Shown here: piece after piece, positions 1 to 10,692 of the stretch
Layout of the letters: every line of letters starts with the position of its first letter
Numbering within the stretch: position 1 is the first letter of the stretch
Assembly: GCA_028456385.1 (NCBI GenBank)
Contig: JALNQF010000741.1
Span: 1-15,302 of the forward strand
Direction: 5' to 3'
Source of the DNA: Ophiosphaerella korrae
Lineage: Eukaryota > Ascomycota > Dothideomycetes > Pleosporales > Phaeosphaeriaceae
DNA length: 15,302 nt
Translations under genes and position numbers: made by a program
The notes under the pieces: model-generated
Databases searched by the model: none
Told to the model about the DNA's origin: nothing
What the model saw: only the letters and a program-made list of their open reading frames with translations

Positions 1-281
1 ACTACTACTATCTTATTTACTAGTAGAAAGGCTTATTATACTTTGTCTTTAAACTTAATCTATTCTTTAAATATCTTGTTATAGTTGCTATTATTATTAT
101 TATTAAAGTATTTCTTAAGGTATAGCGTAACCTATTTCTCTACCTTACTCCTTATATAGGACAATATAAGTATAGCTCTATTTTTATCCTAAACTTAGTC
201 TACCTTAAAGAAGAAATTAAGTTATAAGATCTATAGCTTAAGCTTATTCTATTCTCTATAGTAGAGGTCTAGCTTAGTAAC
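1..281 (-). pseudogene. Ty3/gypsy-type gag relic, cut by left window edge
   Basis: On the minus strand one frame reads as a retrotransposon Gag core once TAA/TAG are allowed as former Gln/Trp codons. It contains a segment reading roughly ILSYIRSKVEK followed by a stop at the position of a conserved Trp (plus positions about 131-175), then a hydrophilic stretch and a WxxFKxxV-like segment near base 40. This order (hydrophobic helix, G/SKxxxW, Asn/Asp-rich loop, second W-x-x-F/K helix) matches the Retrotrans_gag domain of fungal gypsy elements. The rest of gag and pol would lie left of base 1. The frame is full of RIP-type stops, so it cannot make protein. The family call rests on pattern resemblance only; some other Gag-like relic is possible. 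Confidence 0.5.
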
Positions 282-805
282 CTTAGAAGTAGCTATATAG
301 GTTACTTCTATACGCTAGTTATCTATATTTATTAATGTATTACTTATCTTAAGGGTATTTAATATATTAAGACCTTAGAACTAGTAAGAGTAATAAGAGT
401 AAGTAGGCTTCTATAAGATAGGTGAGGTCAATAAATAAGTTAGTTACTTAGCTTAATTAATAGTTAGCTCTTATTAGAGTATTACGAGGTATATAAGTAT
501 TAATAGGTAGATAAGAATCTAATTAAAGTATTAGTCGTAATACTCTATTAGGATAAGAAGTAAAGAAGAGATTAAACACAATAGTCTATAAAGGTCTATT
601 AACGTTCCTATATACTTACTATCTAGCGTTTATTCCTAAGCGCTTACTCTAGAGTGTTTACTCTAGAGCGCTTATTCTAGAGCGTTTACTCTAGAGCGTT
701 TACTCTAGAGCGTTTACTACTAAATAGTTACGTATTCTACTACGCTATATTACCTAGCCTAATTGCGTATAATATAATAGCTTACTAACTACTTAGTATT
801 ATAAT
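282..805. other. Non-coding stretch, possibly the gypsy leader and LTR
   Basis: No coherent reading frame was found on either strand. It lies immediately upstream (minus-strand sense) of the gag relic and ends abruptly at about 805, where homology between the two copies of the copia-1 family begins. On the minus strand the right end reads TATTATAATAC, which could be an LTR 5' end (TG turned into TA by RIP). It includes a 14-bp tandem repeat at 626-723. LTR identity is inference; the matching second LTR would be outside the window. Confidence 0.3.
626..723. repeat. 14-bp minisatellite, about seven units
   Basis: Tandem units of consensus GCGTTTACTCTAGA start at 626, 640, 654, 668, 682, 696 and 710. 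The first and last are degenerate. Units differ mostly by C/T transitions (GCGC versus GCGT, TTAC versus TTAT); one unit carries GTG. Each unit keeps an intact CpG and the palindrome TCTAGA, in a region otherwise almost free of CA and TG. Confidence 0.9.
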
Positions 806-1825
806 AGAAGTATAGTAAGTAACTAATCTTCTAAAAGAGAAGTATACTATTACTAGAGAAATAGATCTCTAATAGTTTCTTAGTGTTAAAGTAATTTAAG
901 ATAAAAAGTAACGTATAATTTAACTACTATAGGTAGTATATATTAATAAGATAAGTTAGCTTATAGATAAATTACACGTCTGTTATAATATACCTATAGC
1001 TACTACTAAACTTAAGGCCTACACTAGCTAGGCTATACTATCTAAGATTAATAAATATTAACGTAAAATTAGCTTACTTCTATTTATAGCTATAACTACC
1101 TAGCTAGATATAGCTTTTGTAATATTATAACTAGCTTAATTTCTTATAAACCTAAGCGCTACTTACTATAAAGCTACTAATTAAGTACTTATATACCTCT
1201 CTTATATAAGATTAAAGGTACTCTAGCTAGGTAGTAGTAACTTATTATAAGTTACTAGTAATACTTCTTTTACTAACAATACTATAGATTAAAAAAGCTC
1301 TTAAGGCTATATAATTAAACTCTTTAATAGGCTTATTATATAGAGAGTAAATAAGTAAGATATAGTTACTACTTCTATAACTAAAGCTAAATTACTAGCC
1401 CTATTATAAGTAGCTAAAGAAGCTATATTTATATTAAAACTACTTAATAAACTATACGTTAAACTCCCTATAAATTACGTTACTATCTAGTATAATAATA
1501 CTTAAATAATCTAGCTTATTACTAAAGAACTAGCTAAGCTATAAACTAAGCTTTAGCACGTTAATATCTATAATTATTAGCTAAGATAAGAGGTCTCTAC
1601 TAGCTAAATTAAAGTAGAATATACTCTATTAATAGAGATAATAGTAGATAGCTTTATAAAAGTCGTACTAATAAATAAATAAAAAAGCTTTTTAAATTAG
1701 CTTAGACTAGTAAAAGTAATAGAATACTAAACAATATATAAAGTACCTCTTAATAAAATCTAAGACTACCTCGATAATCTTATACTTATCTTATAATATC
1801 TAGTTTACTAACAAGTTACTAACCT
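806..1825 (+). pseudogene. copia-1: Ty1/copia pol relic (RT C-terminus + RNase H)
   Basis: This is the C-terminal part of a Ty1/copia Pol polyprotein, which reverse-transcribes element RNA in cytoplasmic particles. One frame holds all landmarks without a shift: the RT thumb motif FLGVKVI-like at 876-896, the TTxPDIAF-like motif (T-T-stop-L-D-I-A-F) at 1095-1118, the RNase H TSTTEAELLAL block (now TSITKAKLLAL) from 1371, and IWCDN-like (I-stop-Y-N-N) at 1485-1499, followed by an RHVDIHNHWLRQE-like region from about 1555. Substitutions against the family pattern are the expected RIP products (E to K, D to N, Q/W to stop, S to L). The YVDD catalytic box and everything upstream are missing: homology to the second copy (14722-15092) begins at about 806, so the 5' side was lost or replaced. 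Family identity is secure from the motif order. Confidence 0.85.
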
Positions 1826-1832
1826 AAAGGAG
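1826..1832 (+). other. Polypurine tract of copia-1
   Basis: The purine run AAAGGAG lies directly before the putative 3' LTR start and about 80 bases after the recognisable end of pol, where a plus-strand primer is expected. It is short and judged by position. Confidence 0.55.
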
Positions 1833-2056
1833 TATATTAGATAAGTTATATAATTAGATACTTAATGCGTAATTAGATACGCGATTATATCTTTAACTAT
1901 TATAAATAAAGGAATTAAATAAAGAATCTTATATATAAGGAGATAGACTATATTAGTATAACTAATATAATAAAGAAACTAGTACCTTAATAGAAGAGGT
2001 ATTAAGAATCTAGCTTACTACTATCTCGAGAGACCTAGCTAAGACTACTATATTGT
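1833..2056 (+). repeat. Putative 3' LTR of copia-1 (right end uncertain)
   Basis: It starts TATATTAGATAAG directly after the polypurine tract. An original TG start would read TA after RIP. It contains a TATA-like TATAAATAAAGG (1901-1912), as expected of an LTR promoter. The right end is a guess at a TA (former CA) following CTATATTG. No second copy of this LTR was seen in the window, so the length cannot be fixed, and no target-site duplication could be assigned. Confidence 0.45.
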
Positions 2057-3049
2057 AAATATATAGATAGAGCGTAAGGCTAGAAATAGAATATAGAATT
2101 AATCTACTTAGTTTATACCTAGTACTATTAAGTTATAGGTAATTAATCTAAAAAAGAGCTTTTCTAAAAGCCTTAGTATCCTTCTCTAATAAGGCTCTTA
2201 TATAGCTATTATAAAAAAGCCTTTTTATTAAACTACTATAACTTCCTTTAAATCTAATAAGGAATTAGGAGAGTACTCTTTACTAAGATATACTATATTA
2301 TCTATATCTATATCTAGTGTTTTTTCTTTATAATCTTCTTTCTCTTTATTAGTATATATATTAGTATTAGATAGGTTTATTATAGACTTATTACTATTAT
2401 CTATATTAAATTAATTAGAGTCTATATATTTACTCTTGTTATTAGAAGTATTATTAGCCTAATAAGGTTAATATATAGTATAACAATACTAATAGTAGTA
2501 TAGTAAAATAGAAAGAGTAATAGATAAAGTAAATATAAGTTATACTACTAGTTTATATAATAAAATAGATTTTAAAGTAAAAGGTAAATAAAGTAAGTTA
2601 TAAGAGAGAGAGAGGATATAGCTTAAAAATATATAGCTACTACTACTACTACTACTACTTAGGTTATATAGTCTTACCTTCTACTAATATAATAATAGTA
2701 ATACTAGCGCTTAAGAGGGCGCGCAAGGTTAAGAGGACTAGAAATAGGTTCTTATTTTTATATAGGAACTACCTTGTTATTAAAAGAATTATCTAAAAGA
2801 AGCTTATCTAAAAAAGGTAATCTAAAAGGTATATATATCTAAACTCTTAGATACGTTTTAGAGAGGTTTTATAGTAAGTTAATAGCTAAAAATAGTATTA
2901 TAAATACCTAAATCTAGTAGCTAAAAAGCTATTAGATTATTTAAAGTAGTTAACTTTTATACCTAAATTATAAAAAGCTTAAAGTACTACTAAAGTTTTT
3001 TTAAAAGTATAAATAACTATATTTACTATAATCTTTAAATATTCTTTTT
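2057..3049. other. RIPed AT-rich DNA with microsatellites, no gene recognised
   Basis: I found no reading frame with family motifs. The stretch contains an (AG)n run at 2603-2614, a (CTA)n run at 2637-2659 and a GC-richer patch GCGCTTAAGAGGGCGCGC near 2706-2723. Short A/T tracts flanking GAGC/GGCT near 2150-2230 can form weak imperfect hairpins. The minus-strand coding-like composition of the next region may extend into bases 2820-3049, but in a different frame. Confidence 0.5.
2603..2659. repeat. Microsatellites (AG)n and (CTA)n
   Basis: Two simple repeats lie about 20 bases apart: AG units at 2603-2614 and about seven to eight CTA units at 2637-2659. Neither motif contains CA or TG, so RIP would leave them untouched. 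Confidence 0.85.
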
Positions 3050-4260
3050 TTATTTCTTACCCTAATTACTTGTAAGAAAAGTTAGTAACTAAAGCTTTTT
3101 TTTTCTTAACTCTAGGTTTTTATTTTTAAATTAGAGTTTCTTTAATTTAAATTCTATATTCTTCTAGTAAAGTTTATAGTACTCTTTCTAGTTACTAACT
3201 TTTTTTTCTTCTAGCTTTTTAGCTAAAAAACTAAGCTACTACTAGTTCTTTATTTAGTTACTTCTAAGTAAAAGTTAAAGCTTTTACTAATTCTATTTTT
3301 TATTAAGTACTTTATACTTTTAAATAAGTACTAGATATTTTCTTTTTAAAAAACTTAATTAGAAATAAGTAAAACTATTTTTACGAATATTATAAACTAC
3401 TTTTAGTCTAGTTATAGTAACTACTATTTCTATATTCTAAAGTACTTTTTTAAAATCTTTTTAAGAGCTAATATTATTTAATCTTTTATTATATTAATAC
3501 TTAGTTTAAAATACTTTATATATCTTTAACTAGATATATATAATCTTTAGTTTACTATTATTATTAAGCTTAATAAATATATTAAAGAAGATAGCTTTTT
3601 TTATATATAGATATAGTAAGAAGAAATTAATACTATTACTATAATACTATTAATAGTTTTAGAACTTAGAGGAGTTTTAAAACGTTATTAATACTAACTT
3701 TTAGACTAGCTAGTAGTATTTTACTTTTAACTTATCTTAAGTTTAAATAATTTTCTTATTAATCTTCTATTATAGTAGTTTATAATAAATAATATATTAA
3801 CCTATATTTTATACTTAATAGAGTTTTATATTAGTATTTTCTAAAGCTTAAACTAATTTAAAAGTAGTTTCTATATTTCTAGCCTAGGTTTATACTTATT
3901 ATAGTATAAGTTATTATTTTTTAAAGCTTAACTTAGGTTTTAGTAGTACTTTATTAAGAATACTTATAAGTTTACTTATATTATTATAAGCTACTCTAGA
4001 AGAGCTTATAGTAGTTTTACTTATACTTAGTAGTATATATAATAATATATTAACTTTGTCTTTTAACTTTATAATTATATTAAGTAAAAAACTATTACTT
4101 TATCTATTAAATAAAGTATTTTTTAATTTTTAAATAAACTACTAAAGAGTTTCTTTTATTAGATTTAATAAAACTTTTCTTAAAAAAGTATTAGACTTAT
4201 TACTTACTTAAAAGTATTCCTTTAAAGCTTATTATCTAAGAAGCTATTTATAACTATATT
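3050..4260 (-). pseudogene. Unrecognised RIP-degraded coding relic
   Basis: The plus strand is T-rich, and the complement gives one frame, about 400 codons, that looks protein-like throughout if TAA/TAG are read as lost Gln/Trp. There is a stretch reading SNTFLRKVLLNLIKETL near 4180-4145, a Ser-rich stretch SKTTISSSRVAYNNISKL near 4020-3970, a hydrophobic patch near 3600, and a Lys/Leu/Glu-rich, coiled-coil-like end (FLAKKLEEKKVSN) near 3200. I could not match it to integrase, reverse transcriptase, DDE transposase or helicase motifs. RIP implies it was repeated when mutated, so a transposon gag or accessory protein is plausible, but a duplicated host gene is equally possible. The boundaries are approximate, and downstream of about 3070 another frame looks equally good, hinting at an indel. 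Confidence 0.35.
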
Positions 4261-4623
4261 ACTAGTTTTTATATATTAGAAAAATAGTAAGTTAATTTTA
4301 AAGAAGTTTTAGAAAGCTACTTAGGTATAAAGTATAACCTTTTAACTAGTTATAATAACTTTTAATCTAATAACTACTTTTTAGTTAAAGTAAAAACTAT
4401 TTAAATTATAAGGAGTATTTAGTAAAAGTTAAATATAAAAGATTAATAAGTTTATTAATAAAGTAAAATAAATTCTTAATAGATTTATAAGCTTATAAAA
4501 GTATTTATATATCTAAAAAGTATATATAATTTTAAGTAACTCTAAAAGTAATTTTAAAAGTACTTAAAAAGCTTAAAAAGAAGTTTAAAAAGAAAAGCTT
4601 AAAGAAAAGTACTTATAATAAAC

Positions 4624-5324
4624 TACTAGAAAGTACTACTTATATCTATCTATAATCTTATAGCTTTTAGTAGTAAGCTTAGCTATATAAGTATTTATAT
4701 TTAAATATTGTACTAAAGCTTAATCTTAATACTTATAGCTTAGATTTTCTAAATATTATAAATATACTAGCTCTTTAATTAGTAGTTTAGAGCTTATACT
4801 TTTAAAATAAAGCTAAGTAGATACTACTTATTTACTTTAGTAAAAGTACTTTTAAGCTAAAGACTAAGCTTTATATTACTAATTAGCTTATTATCTAAGC
4901 TTAGTCTAAAGCTAGCTTTAGTATTAATACTTTAAGAAAATCTTATACTATTAGCTTACTTATTACTTCTAAGATATTATACGTAATTATATACTAATAT
5001 AAGTATAGCTACTTATTATACTAGAGCCCTAGTAACTAGTATTTTTAGTAAGCTTTTTATAGATTAGCTTAGTATTAAGCTTAGATAAGATTACTAGCGC
5101 TAGTATTAAATAAAGCTATTAAGTTCTTTAGTATTTAAATAAACTTCTATAATATAGTATTACAAGATATAAGCTTAAGAATAAGTAGGAGATAATTATT
5201 AATTAAAGAGCTATCTAAGCTAAGCTACTTATATATAGTAGAGTAGCTTAAATAGCTTATATAGCTTACTTACTACTATAGGCTTACTTAAATTATATAG
5301 AGTAAAGCTCTAACTTATAATATA
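4624..5324 (-). repeat. copia-3 3' LTR, internally deleted by 493 bp
   Basis: Bases 4624-5157 align with 10693-11217, and 5158-5324 align with 11711-11877. Between them 493 bases present in the other LTR (11218-11710) are missing, with short AT microhomology (ATAATA/ATAACTA) at the junction. Differences between the copies are almost all transitions, with CG or GC-rich words in the right LTR matching TA-rich words here (for example AGCGCTACTT against AGTACTACTT). On the minus strand the LTR starts TATATTATAAG and ends CTAGTA, consistent with TG...CA turned into TA...TA. Confidence 0.8.
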
Positions 5325-5334
5325 CTCTCTAGGT
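5325..5334 (-). other. Polypurine tract of copia-3
   Basis: On the minus strand these bases read ACCTAGAGAG immediately before the LTR start TATATTATAAG. Restoring TG to the CTAG would give a longer purine-rich tract. It is assigned by position next to the 3' LTR. Confidence 0.5.
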
Positions 5335-6530
5335 AAGCTACGTAGTAGAGCTATTTAATAAGTTTTATAGTAGTTATCTAAACTTAGTTAAAAATACTTT
5401 TACTTATAATTCTATTTGTTTTAGGCTTATACGTAGGTACTAAGCGCTCGTACGCTACGCGTAGTATATTTAGAGTTTTCTTAGCCTCGTAAACTCTTTA
5501 GTAACTATTATTATAGCTATTATAAGTTACTATTTTTAAAGCTTTTAAAGCTTACTTTTTATATTAGTAATTATTATACTAACTTATTCTTATAAAGTAA
5601 AGCTAAAAAAGCTACTTATACTTATATATCTTGCTCTTATACTACTTCTAAAGCTACTACTACTACTACTACTACTACTAAGAAGAAAAAAAAGTATACT
5701 AAAAAGACTCTAGTACTATAGACGCCTTTACCTCTACTCTCTTATACTTCTTCTCTTAAGAGAGTTATAGGTACTCTCTATAAAGAGCTCTACCTCTACT
5801 ATACTTATAATATATTAGTAAGCTACTCTAATAAAAGCTATTATAACTCTTTTAAAGAAGAAGTTTAGCGTTATATACGCTATACTACTAGTAGCTATAG
5901 CTACGTTCTTATATAAGTTAATTTAAAAATTTTACTCTAGCTCTTTAATTTACTACTTTAAGAGCTACTCTAGCTCTTTATCTAATATTAGTTAACTAAC
6001 TTATATTATAGCCTTAAAATTACTTACTACGCTACTATTACTTTTATTACTACCTAGGCCTATAAAGCTCTAGAGAGAGAGCTTAAAGCTCTCTAAAAGA
6101 CTTTCTATATACTACTTAGTAAGGTTATAGAAGAGACTCTAAGTCTTTAGACTCTTTTACTACTTTTACTTCTACTTCTACCTTAGCTTATACTTATACT
6201 TATACTTACTACTACTACTACTCCTACTTCTACCTACGATCTTACTACTACTATACTTACTAAGGCTACTATTATAATAGGAGTAGTTACTACTTTACTA
6301 GCTAGAGATACTTAAGCTAAAGAAGCTTTTACGCGTCGTCTACACGTAAAGGCGCTTCTTAGTAAGTTTATTAATTTTATATTTTAAATAGATACCTTAT
6401 TTTAAGCTTAGCTCTAAGCTTTAGCTCTATATTTTAGTACTACGCTTTAGCGCTCTAATTTAAAGACTTCTTTATATACTCTATACTCTACTTTTATAAT
6501 TCTTATAACTTAAGCTTAGCTTATATATTC
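5335..6530. other. Extra 1.2-kb segment between copia-3 pol and its 3' LTR
   Basis: The recognisable pol ends near 6540 (minus strand), yet the polypurine tract is only at 5334, leaving about 1.2 kb that typical copia elements lack. On the minus strand I see no protein-like frame. On the plus strand the frame starting at 5641 and still in register at 6238 reads protein-like: a Thr run, a Lys-rich patch, a hydrophilic stretch reading NSFKEEV near 5848-5866, an AYKALERELKAL-like segment near 6060-6090, and a Thr/Pro-rich part near 6210-6260. It is broken by about a dozen TAA/TAG. It could be an antisense accessory ORF, a captured fragment or chance; antisense reads of RIPed coding DNA can look falsely open. 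Confidence 0.35.
5654..5680. repeat. (CTA)9 microsatellite
   Basis: Nine uninterrupted CTA units, followed by an A/G-rich tract. Read in the plus-strand frame of the surrounding candidate ORF, it encodes a Thr run. Confidence 0.9.
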
Positions 6531-6539
6531 TTAAAGTTA

Positions 6540-9500
6540 AGGTAAGCTTTAAATCTCTTAAATTACTACTCTAGGAAGTACTTAGTTAGGCTATCTACTA
6601 GTATCTTGCTTGTTAGTATATAAGAGACTTAAAATAAGCTTTTAGCGTACTCTTATCTTAGCTATATATTGTATATATTTATATAACGTAAGTATATTAT
6701 TACTCTCTTATTTTTACCTATAATAAGTCTAATTATTTACTAATTATTATAGAAGATTATCTAAGTAGCTCTTAGGTCTAATATAAGCTCTTAAAAGAGC
6801 CTTTTTAGTACTATTACCTCTTTACTTATATACTTAAGCGCAAGTAGCTTAGCTTTAGTAGTAGAGGTAGTTACTATAGCTTGTTATACTACCTTTTATA
6901 TTACTACTCTACTAAAGAGTATTATAATATAGCTATAAGATAAGTAGCGCGTTACTAAATTATTAGTAAATAACGCGTCTCTATATATAAGTAGCTTAGT
7001 ACCTTACTACTTACTATACTAGACTAATAGGTACTAAGTTCTATATAAGTAAATAATAACTTAGTTTACTACTTTAAGATACTTTTAGCTTAGATTTATA
7101 AGATATTAAGAGAGCTTAGTAGCTATAAATATAACGTCTAGTCGTACTATTATTACTATATACAAGATAGATCCTACTTACTCCTAGTAGTCCTTGATTT
7201 TACACTTTATAGCCTCTCCTTTACTTAGCTATAGCTCTTTTACTAGTAATAGAGTTACTAGAAAGCTTATAGAGCTTATAAGATCGAACTTTTTTACTAT
7301 CTTATTAATATACTTATTATAGACAAGCGTAATAGTCTTATCTAGCTAACTCTATATTACTTATACGCCTAGGAACTAGCTTACTAGGCCTTTATCTTCT
7401 ATATTATAGGCTTATTTAATTCTCTTAATAATTTAGTAAGCTTCTAATTAGTAGATTATATAATATATTACTAATATATTATTAATATAAAAGAAAAGGA
7501 GTATTTTACGCTCTTTATTATAGAATAAGTATAGCTCTTCTTTTAAGACTATAAGACTAGCTTATTTAAGTATTCTTAAGAGCTCTTTATACTAGAAGAG
7601 TAGCGAGTCTTTAAGGCTATATAGCGCTTAATTAAGCTTAATATACTTACTAGCTACTTTAAACCTATCTAGGAGCTTATAGATAACTACTAGTTAATAA
7701 TCTCTATATACGTAGAGGAAAGCTCTAATAACGTTATACTAAGCTACTTCTAGGTTAAACTTAGCTATAATTACTATTGCGGTTCGAAATATGCGCGCTA
7801 CTAACGTAGTAGCGTAAGTTAATTATATTAAATCGATTATTTAGAAGTTTCTACGTACTATAATCTAAGCTTTATACTTAAAAAAGTAGCTATTTTAGTT
7901 AAGTTTGTATATAAAAACTTACTTTAGAGGTAGTAGCTAATTACTTAATTATAAGCGCTCTATCTCCTCCTAGGTACTAGCTACTAGTAGCGTATTAATC
8001 TCTTTCTAAGCTACTTATTTAAAGAGCTGCCTATATAGGTATATATATAGGTACTTCTAATTCTATAGTAGTAGTAGTAGCTTATCTTAATATAGATAAG
8101 CTTATAGCTATAGCTAAGGCTATAGCTTAAGCTAAGTAGCTACTACAATTATAGTATTTACTACAGCAAGCTCTATATTTAGGTTATAGTCTATTAGTAC
8201 TTATAAGAGTAGCTTATCTAGTATACTACTCTATTTACTCTACTCTAGTTTATATAATAATAAGTAAGCGCTTAAGCTTTTAGCGCTATTATCTAGCTTA
8301 TTATTTTAGAGTCTTTAGCTTAATTATATTAGCGCTAGCTATTACTAGCGTATATATTACTAATAAACTCTAACTATATTATTTAGAGCTATATAAGATA
8401 TAGCTACTTAATAAGAGATAGTATCTACTTTATTTAGAGCTATAAAAGCTATAGCTACTTAAAGAGAAGTAGTTTAATAAGTAGCTATTTAATAAGTTAA
8501 ACTCTTATCTATTAGCTACTCTAAGGCGCTTACTTCTCTAGTTAATTATAATTCCTAAGAGCTTTTAGATACTTTACTATATTAATTTCTATAATTAATA
8601 TTAGTACCTATATACTAAACTCTTCTAGGTTTAGGTATTTACTCTAGAGTTTAAAAGCTACTAAGCTTAAGTTACTCTATATAGATTCTATATAGTTTAC
8701 TAGCTAAGCTTACTACTTATATAGGATCTACTCCTTATTCTACTAAGATAACTAGCTAGCTAGCCTAGCTTTTAGTATTACGTAGAGCTCTACTCCTTAG
8801 ATTCTACTCTAGGTACTTACCTTACTAGTAGCTTTCTAGGATTTAAGCTACTTCGTAGAGCTAGTTATATATATTATCTTAGGTCTCTCTTATATTACGC
8901 GCTACGTCTTTATATAATATATTAATAAGTTTTTAAATCTTTAGTTTTAAGAGTTCTTAATAAGCTTTACTCCTTTTGTTATAAAAGAGCTACTTATTAA
9001 ACGTTACGTTACGCGTTATAATTACTTAATCTAATTCTAGGACCTATATCCTATATATATTAGATACTCTATATCTTACTAGATATCTAATATAGCCCTA
9101 AGGGCTTATTTTAAAGCCTCTCTTATTACGCCTAGCTACTTACTCTTTATTAAGTAGATATACTTAGTAGCTATAAGTATATACTCTACTCTAATCTAGC
9201 TAAAAGTCTACTATAGTAGCTTTTACTTACTTAGGCTAATAGTATCTAAAGTACTATCTAAACTAGCTATTAAGTACTATATTAGGAGCTTATATATTAT
9301 AAGCGTAGCTTAGGCTTATATTATATAGCTATATAGCTACCTCTACTATTTCTAGCTAGAGTCTTTCTAGTAGGTTAGTACTTATCCTTATCTTAATTAC
9401 TTTTATTATTATTTCTTAACTAGCTCTCTTAGCTCTTCTATTTAGCTTATACGTATATACTAGAGTACTCTTAACTATAATCTTTTCTTATTTAGCTTAA

Positions 9501-10690
9501 ATCTAGAAGCGCGTTTTACCTCTCTATAAGAGCGTTACTACTTTATTATCTTACTTAAGTACGTATATATAAAGCTTATAGTATATTAGTAGTAGCTTTA
9601 TAAAGCTTTTAAATACTCTTATTATTTCTTAAAGTATTTTACTTTATAATAGGTAGGTATAAAGCTTACTACTATACTTATACTTAAGTAGTATAGTCTA
9701 AACTTCTCTAAAGTAGCTAGTAGGTATATTAAATAGGTCTTACGCTACTTACTAGTATAGGTATAGAGCTCTCTCTCTAGGCTACTTTAAGATAACTTAC
9801 TTAGTATAAGCTATTAAGTAATACTTATACTTAATACGTACTATCTTATTAATACGTACGTTTTTTGCGCTTATTACTAGCGCTTATAGTACTTCTAGTC
9901 TAAGATAACTAGCTCTAGCGTACTATAGCTCTTCTAAGTTACTTCTAGGCGTTATACGCTATAAGTTAAGCTATTAATTAACTTAATTACCTTAAGTTAT
10001 ACTTATAATAGTTAAATAAAACGTAATAGGCTTATATTTAATAAAAGTAAGATTATATTTATATATTAGCGTTGCTAGTACAATACTTTCTACTAGCGTT
10101 CCTACTCTTAGAGTTGTATTAAAACTTTAATACTAGGCTTTAGCTTACTATAATTAAGCTTTAGATACTATATTAATATAAAATCCTTTAACTACTACTA
10201 CTTTATAAAGTATAAGATTCTCTATACACTTACTACAAGCTCTATTTAGAGCGTTCTTAAAGACTTAAGTACCTTTACTAAGTATTAGAAACGCTTATAT
10301 ACCTACTTCTACGTAGCTTACGCCTTTTACTCTTATAAAGGAGCCTAGTTCTATAAGACTTATTAAGTTAACTAGGTAGAGAGTAGCTCTATTATTAAGT
10401 ATAGTACTCTTAGAGAGTAGGTAAGTATTAAAATCTAGCGTTAAGTAGGCTCTAGGTACTAGCTTAATAAGTTTACCTAAGTTAATAAGTATACCTAGGT
10501 TAATAAGTACTACGTTTAGCTAGCCTAGGTAGACTAAAGCCTTTAATTTAACTAACTCTAAGCTAGCTTTAACTAGTTCCTATAAAGAACTAGCCTACTT
10601 TTAAGTTACTAAGGTTTTAACTACTATAAAGCGCGGCTTATCTAAATAAGCTTATATTTTCGCCTTTCTATTATTGTCTATTTTAAATAG
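6540..10690 (-). pseudogene. copia-3 gag-pol relic (integrase, RT, RNase H)
   Basis: Landmarks on the minus strand, 5' to 3': the integrase C-terminal end, reading YLVRYRVSNIYRI then TRNVTFNK (original TRDVTFDE) around 9085-8995; a connecting region; the RT catalytic box FYINNILV (original YVDDILV) at 7492-7470; an RT thumb SxFLGVxVI-like near 7400; an RPDVxF-like motif near 7130; RNase H TTSTTKAKLLAL from 6871; IFYNN (original IFCDN) at 6757-6743; and the ADGLTKYF-like tail near 6600. The positions 9016, 7492, 6871 and 6760 are all in the same frame, so no indel disrupts 2.3 kb of pol and only RIP has killed it. Gag, protease and the integrase zinc finger should lie at about 9100-10690, but I could not resolve individual motifs there. 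Catalytic Asp codons became Asn, as RIP predicts for TGAT/TGAC contexts. Confidence 0.82.
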
Positions 10691-10692
10691 AT

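Noticed and set aside
626..723. CRISPR array
   Set aside because: The 14-bp units are directly abutting with no spacers.
2150..2235. Hairpin-like A/T tracts around GAGC/GGCT resembling a terminator or MITE end
   Set aside because: Pairing is imperfect and short, and such structures are common by chance in RIPed AT-rich DNA.
7770..7815. Possible zinc-finger-like CGSKYAR reading on the plus strand
   Set aside because: It is antisense to the copia-3 RT and connection region, with only one Cys and no paired motif.
6900..10600. Long plus-strand frames with few stops across copia-3, some looking protein-like
   Set aside because: The minus strand carries ordered copia integrase, RT and RNase H motifs in one frame. 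The plus-strand readings match no family and are antisense shadows of RIPed coding DNA.
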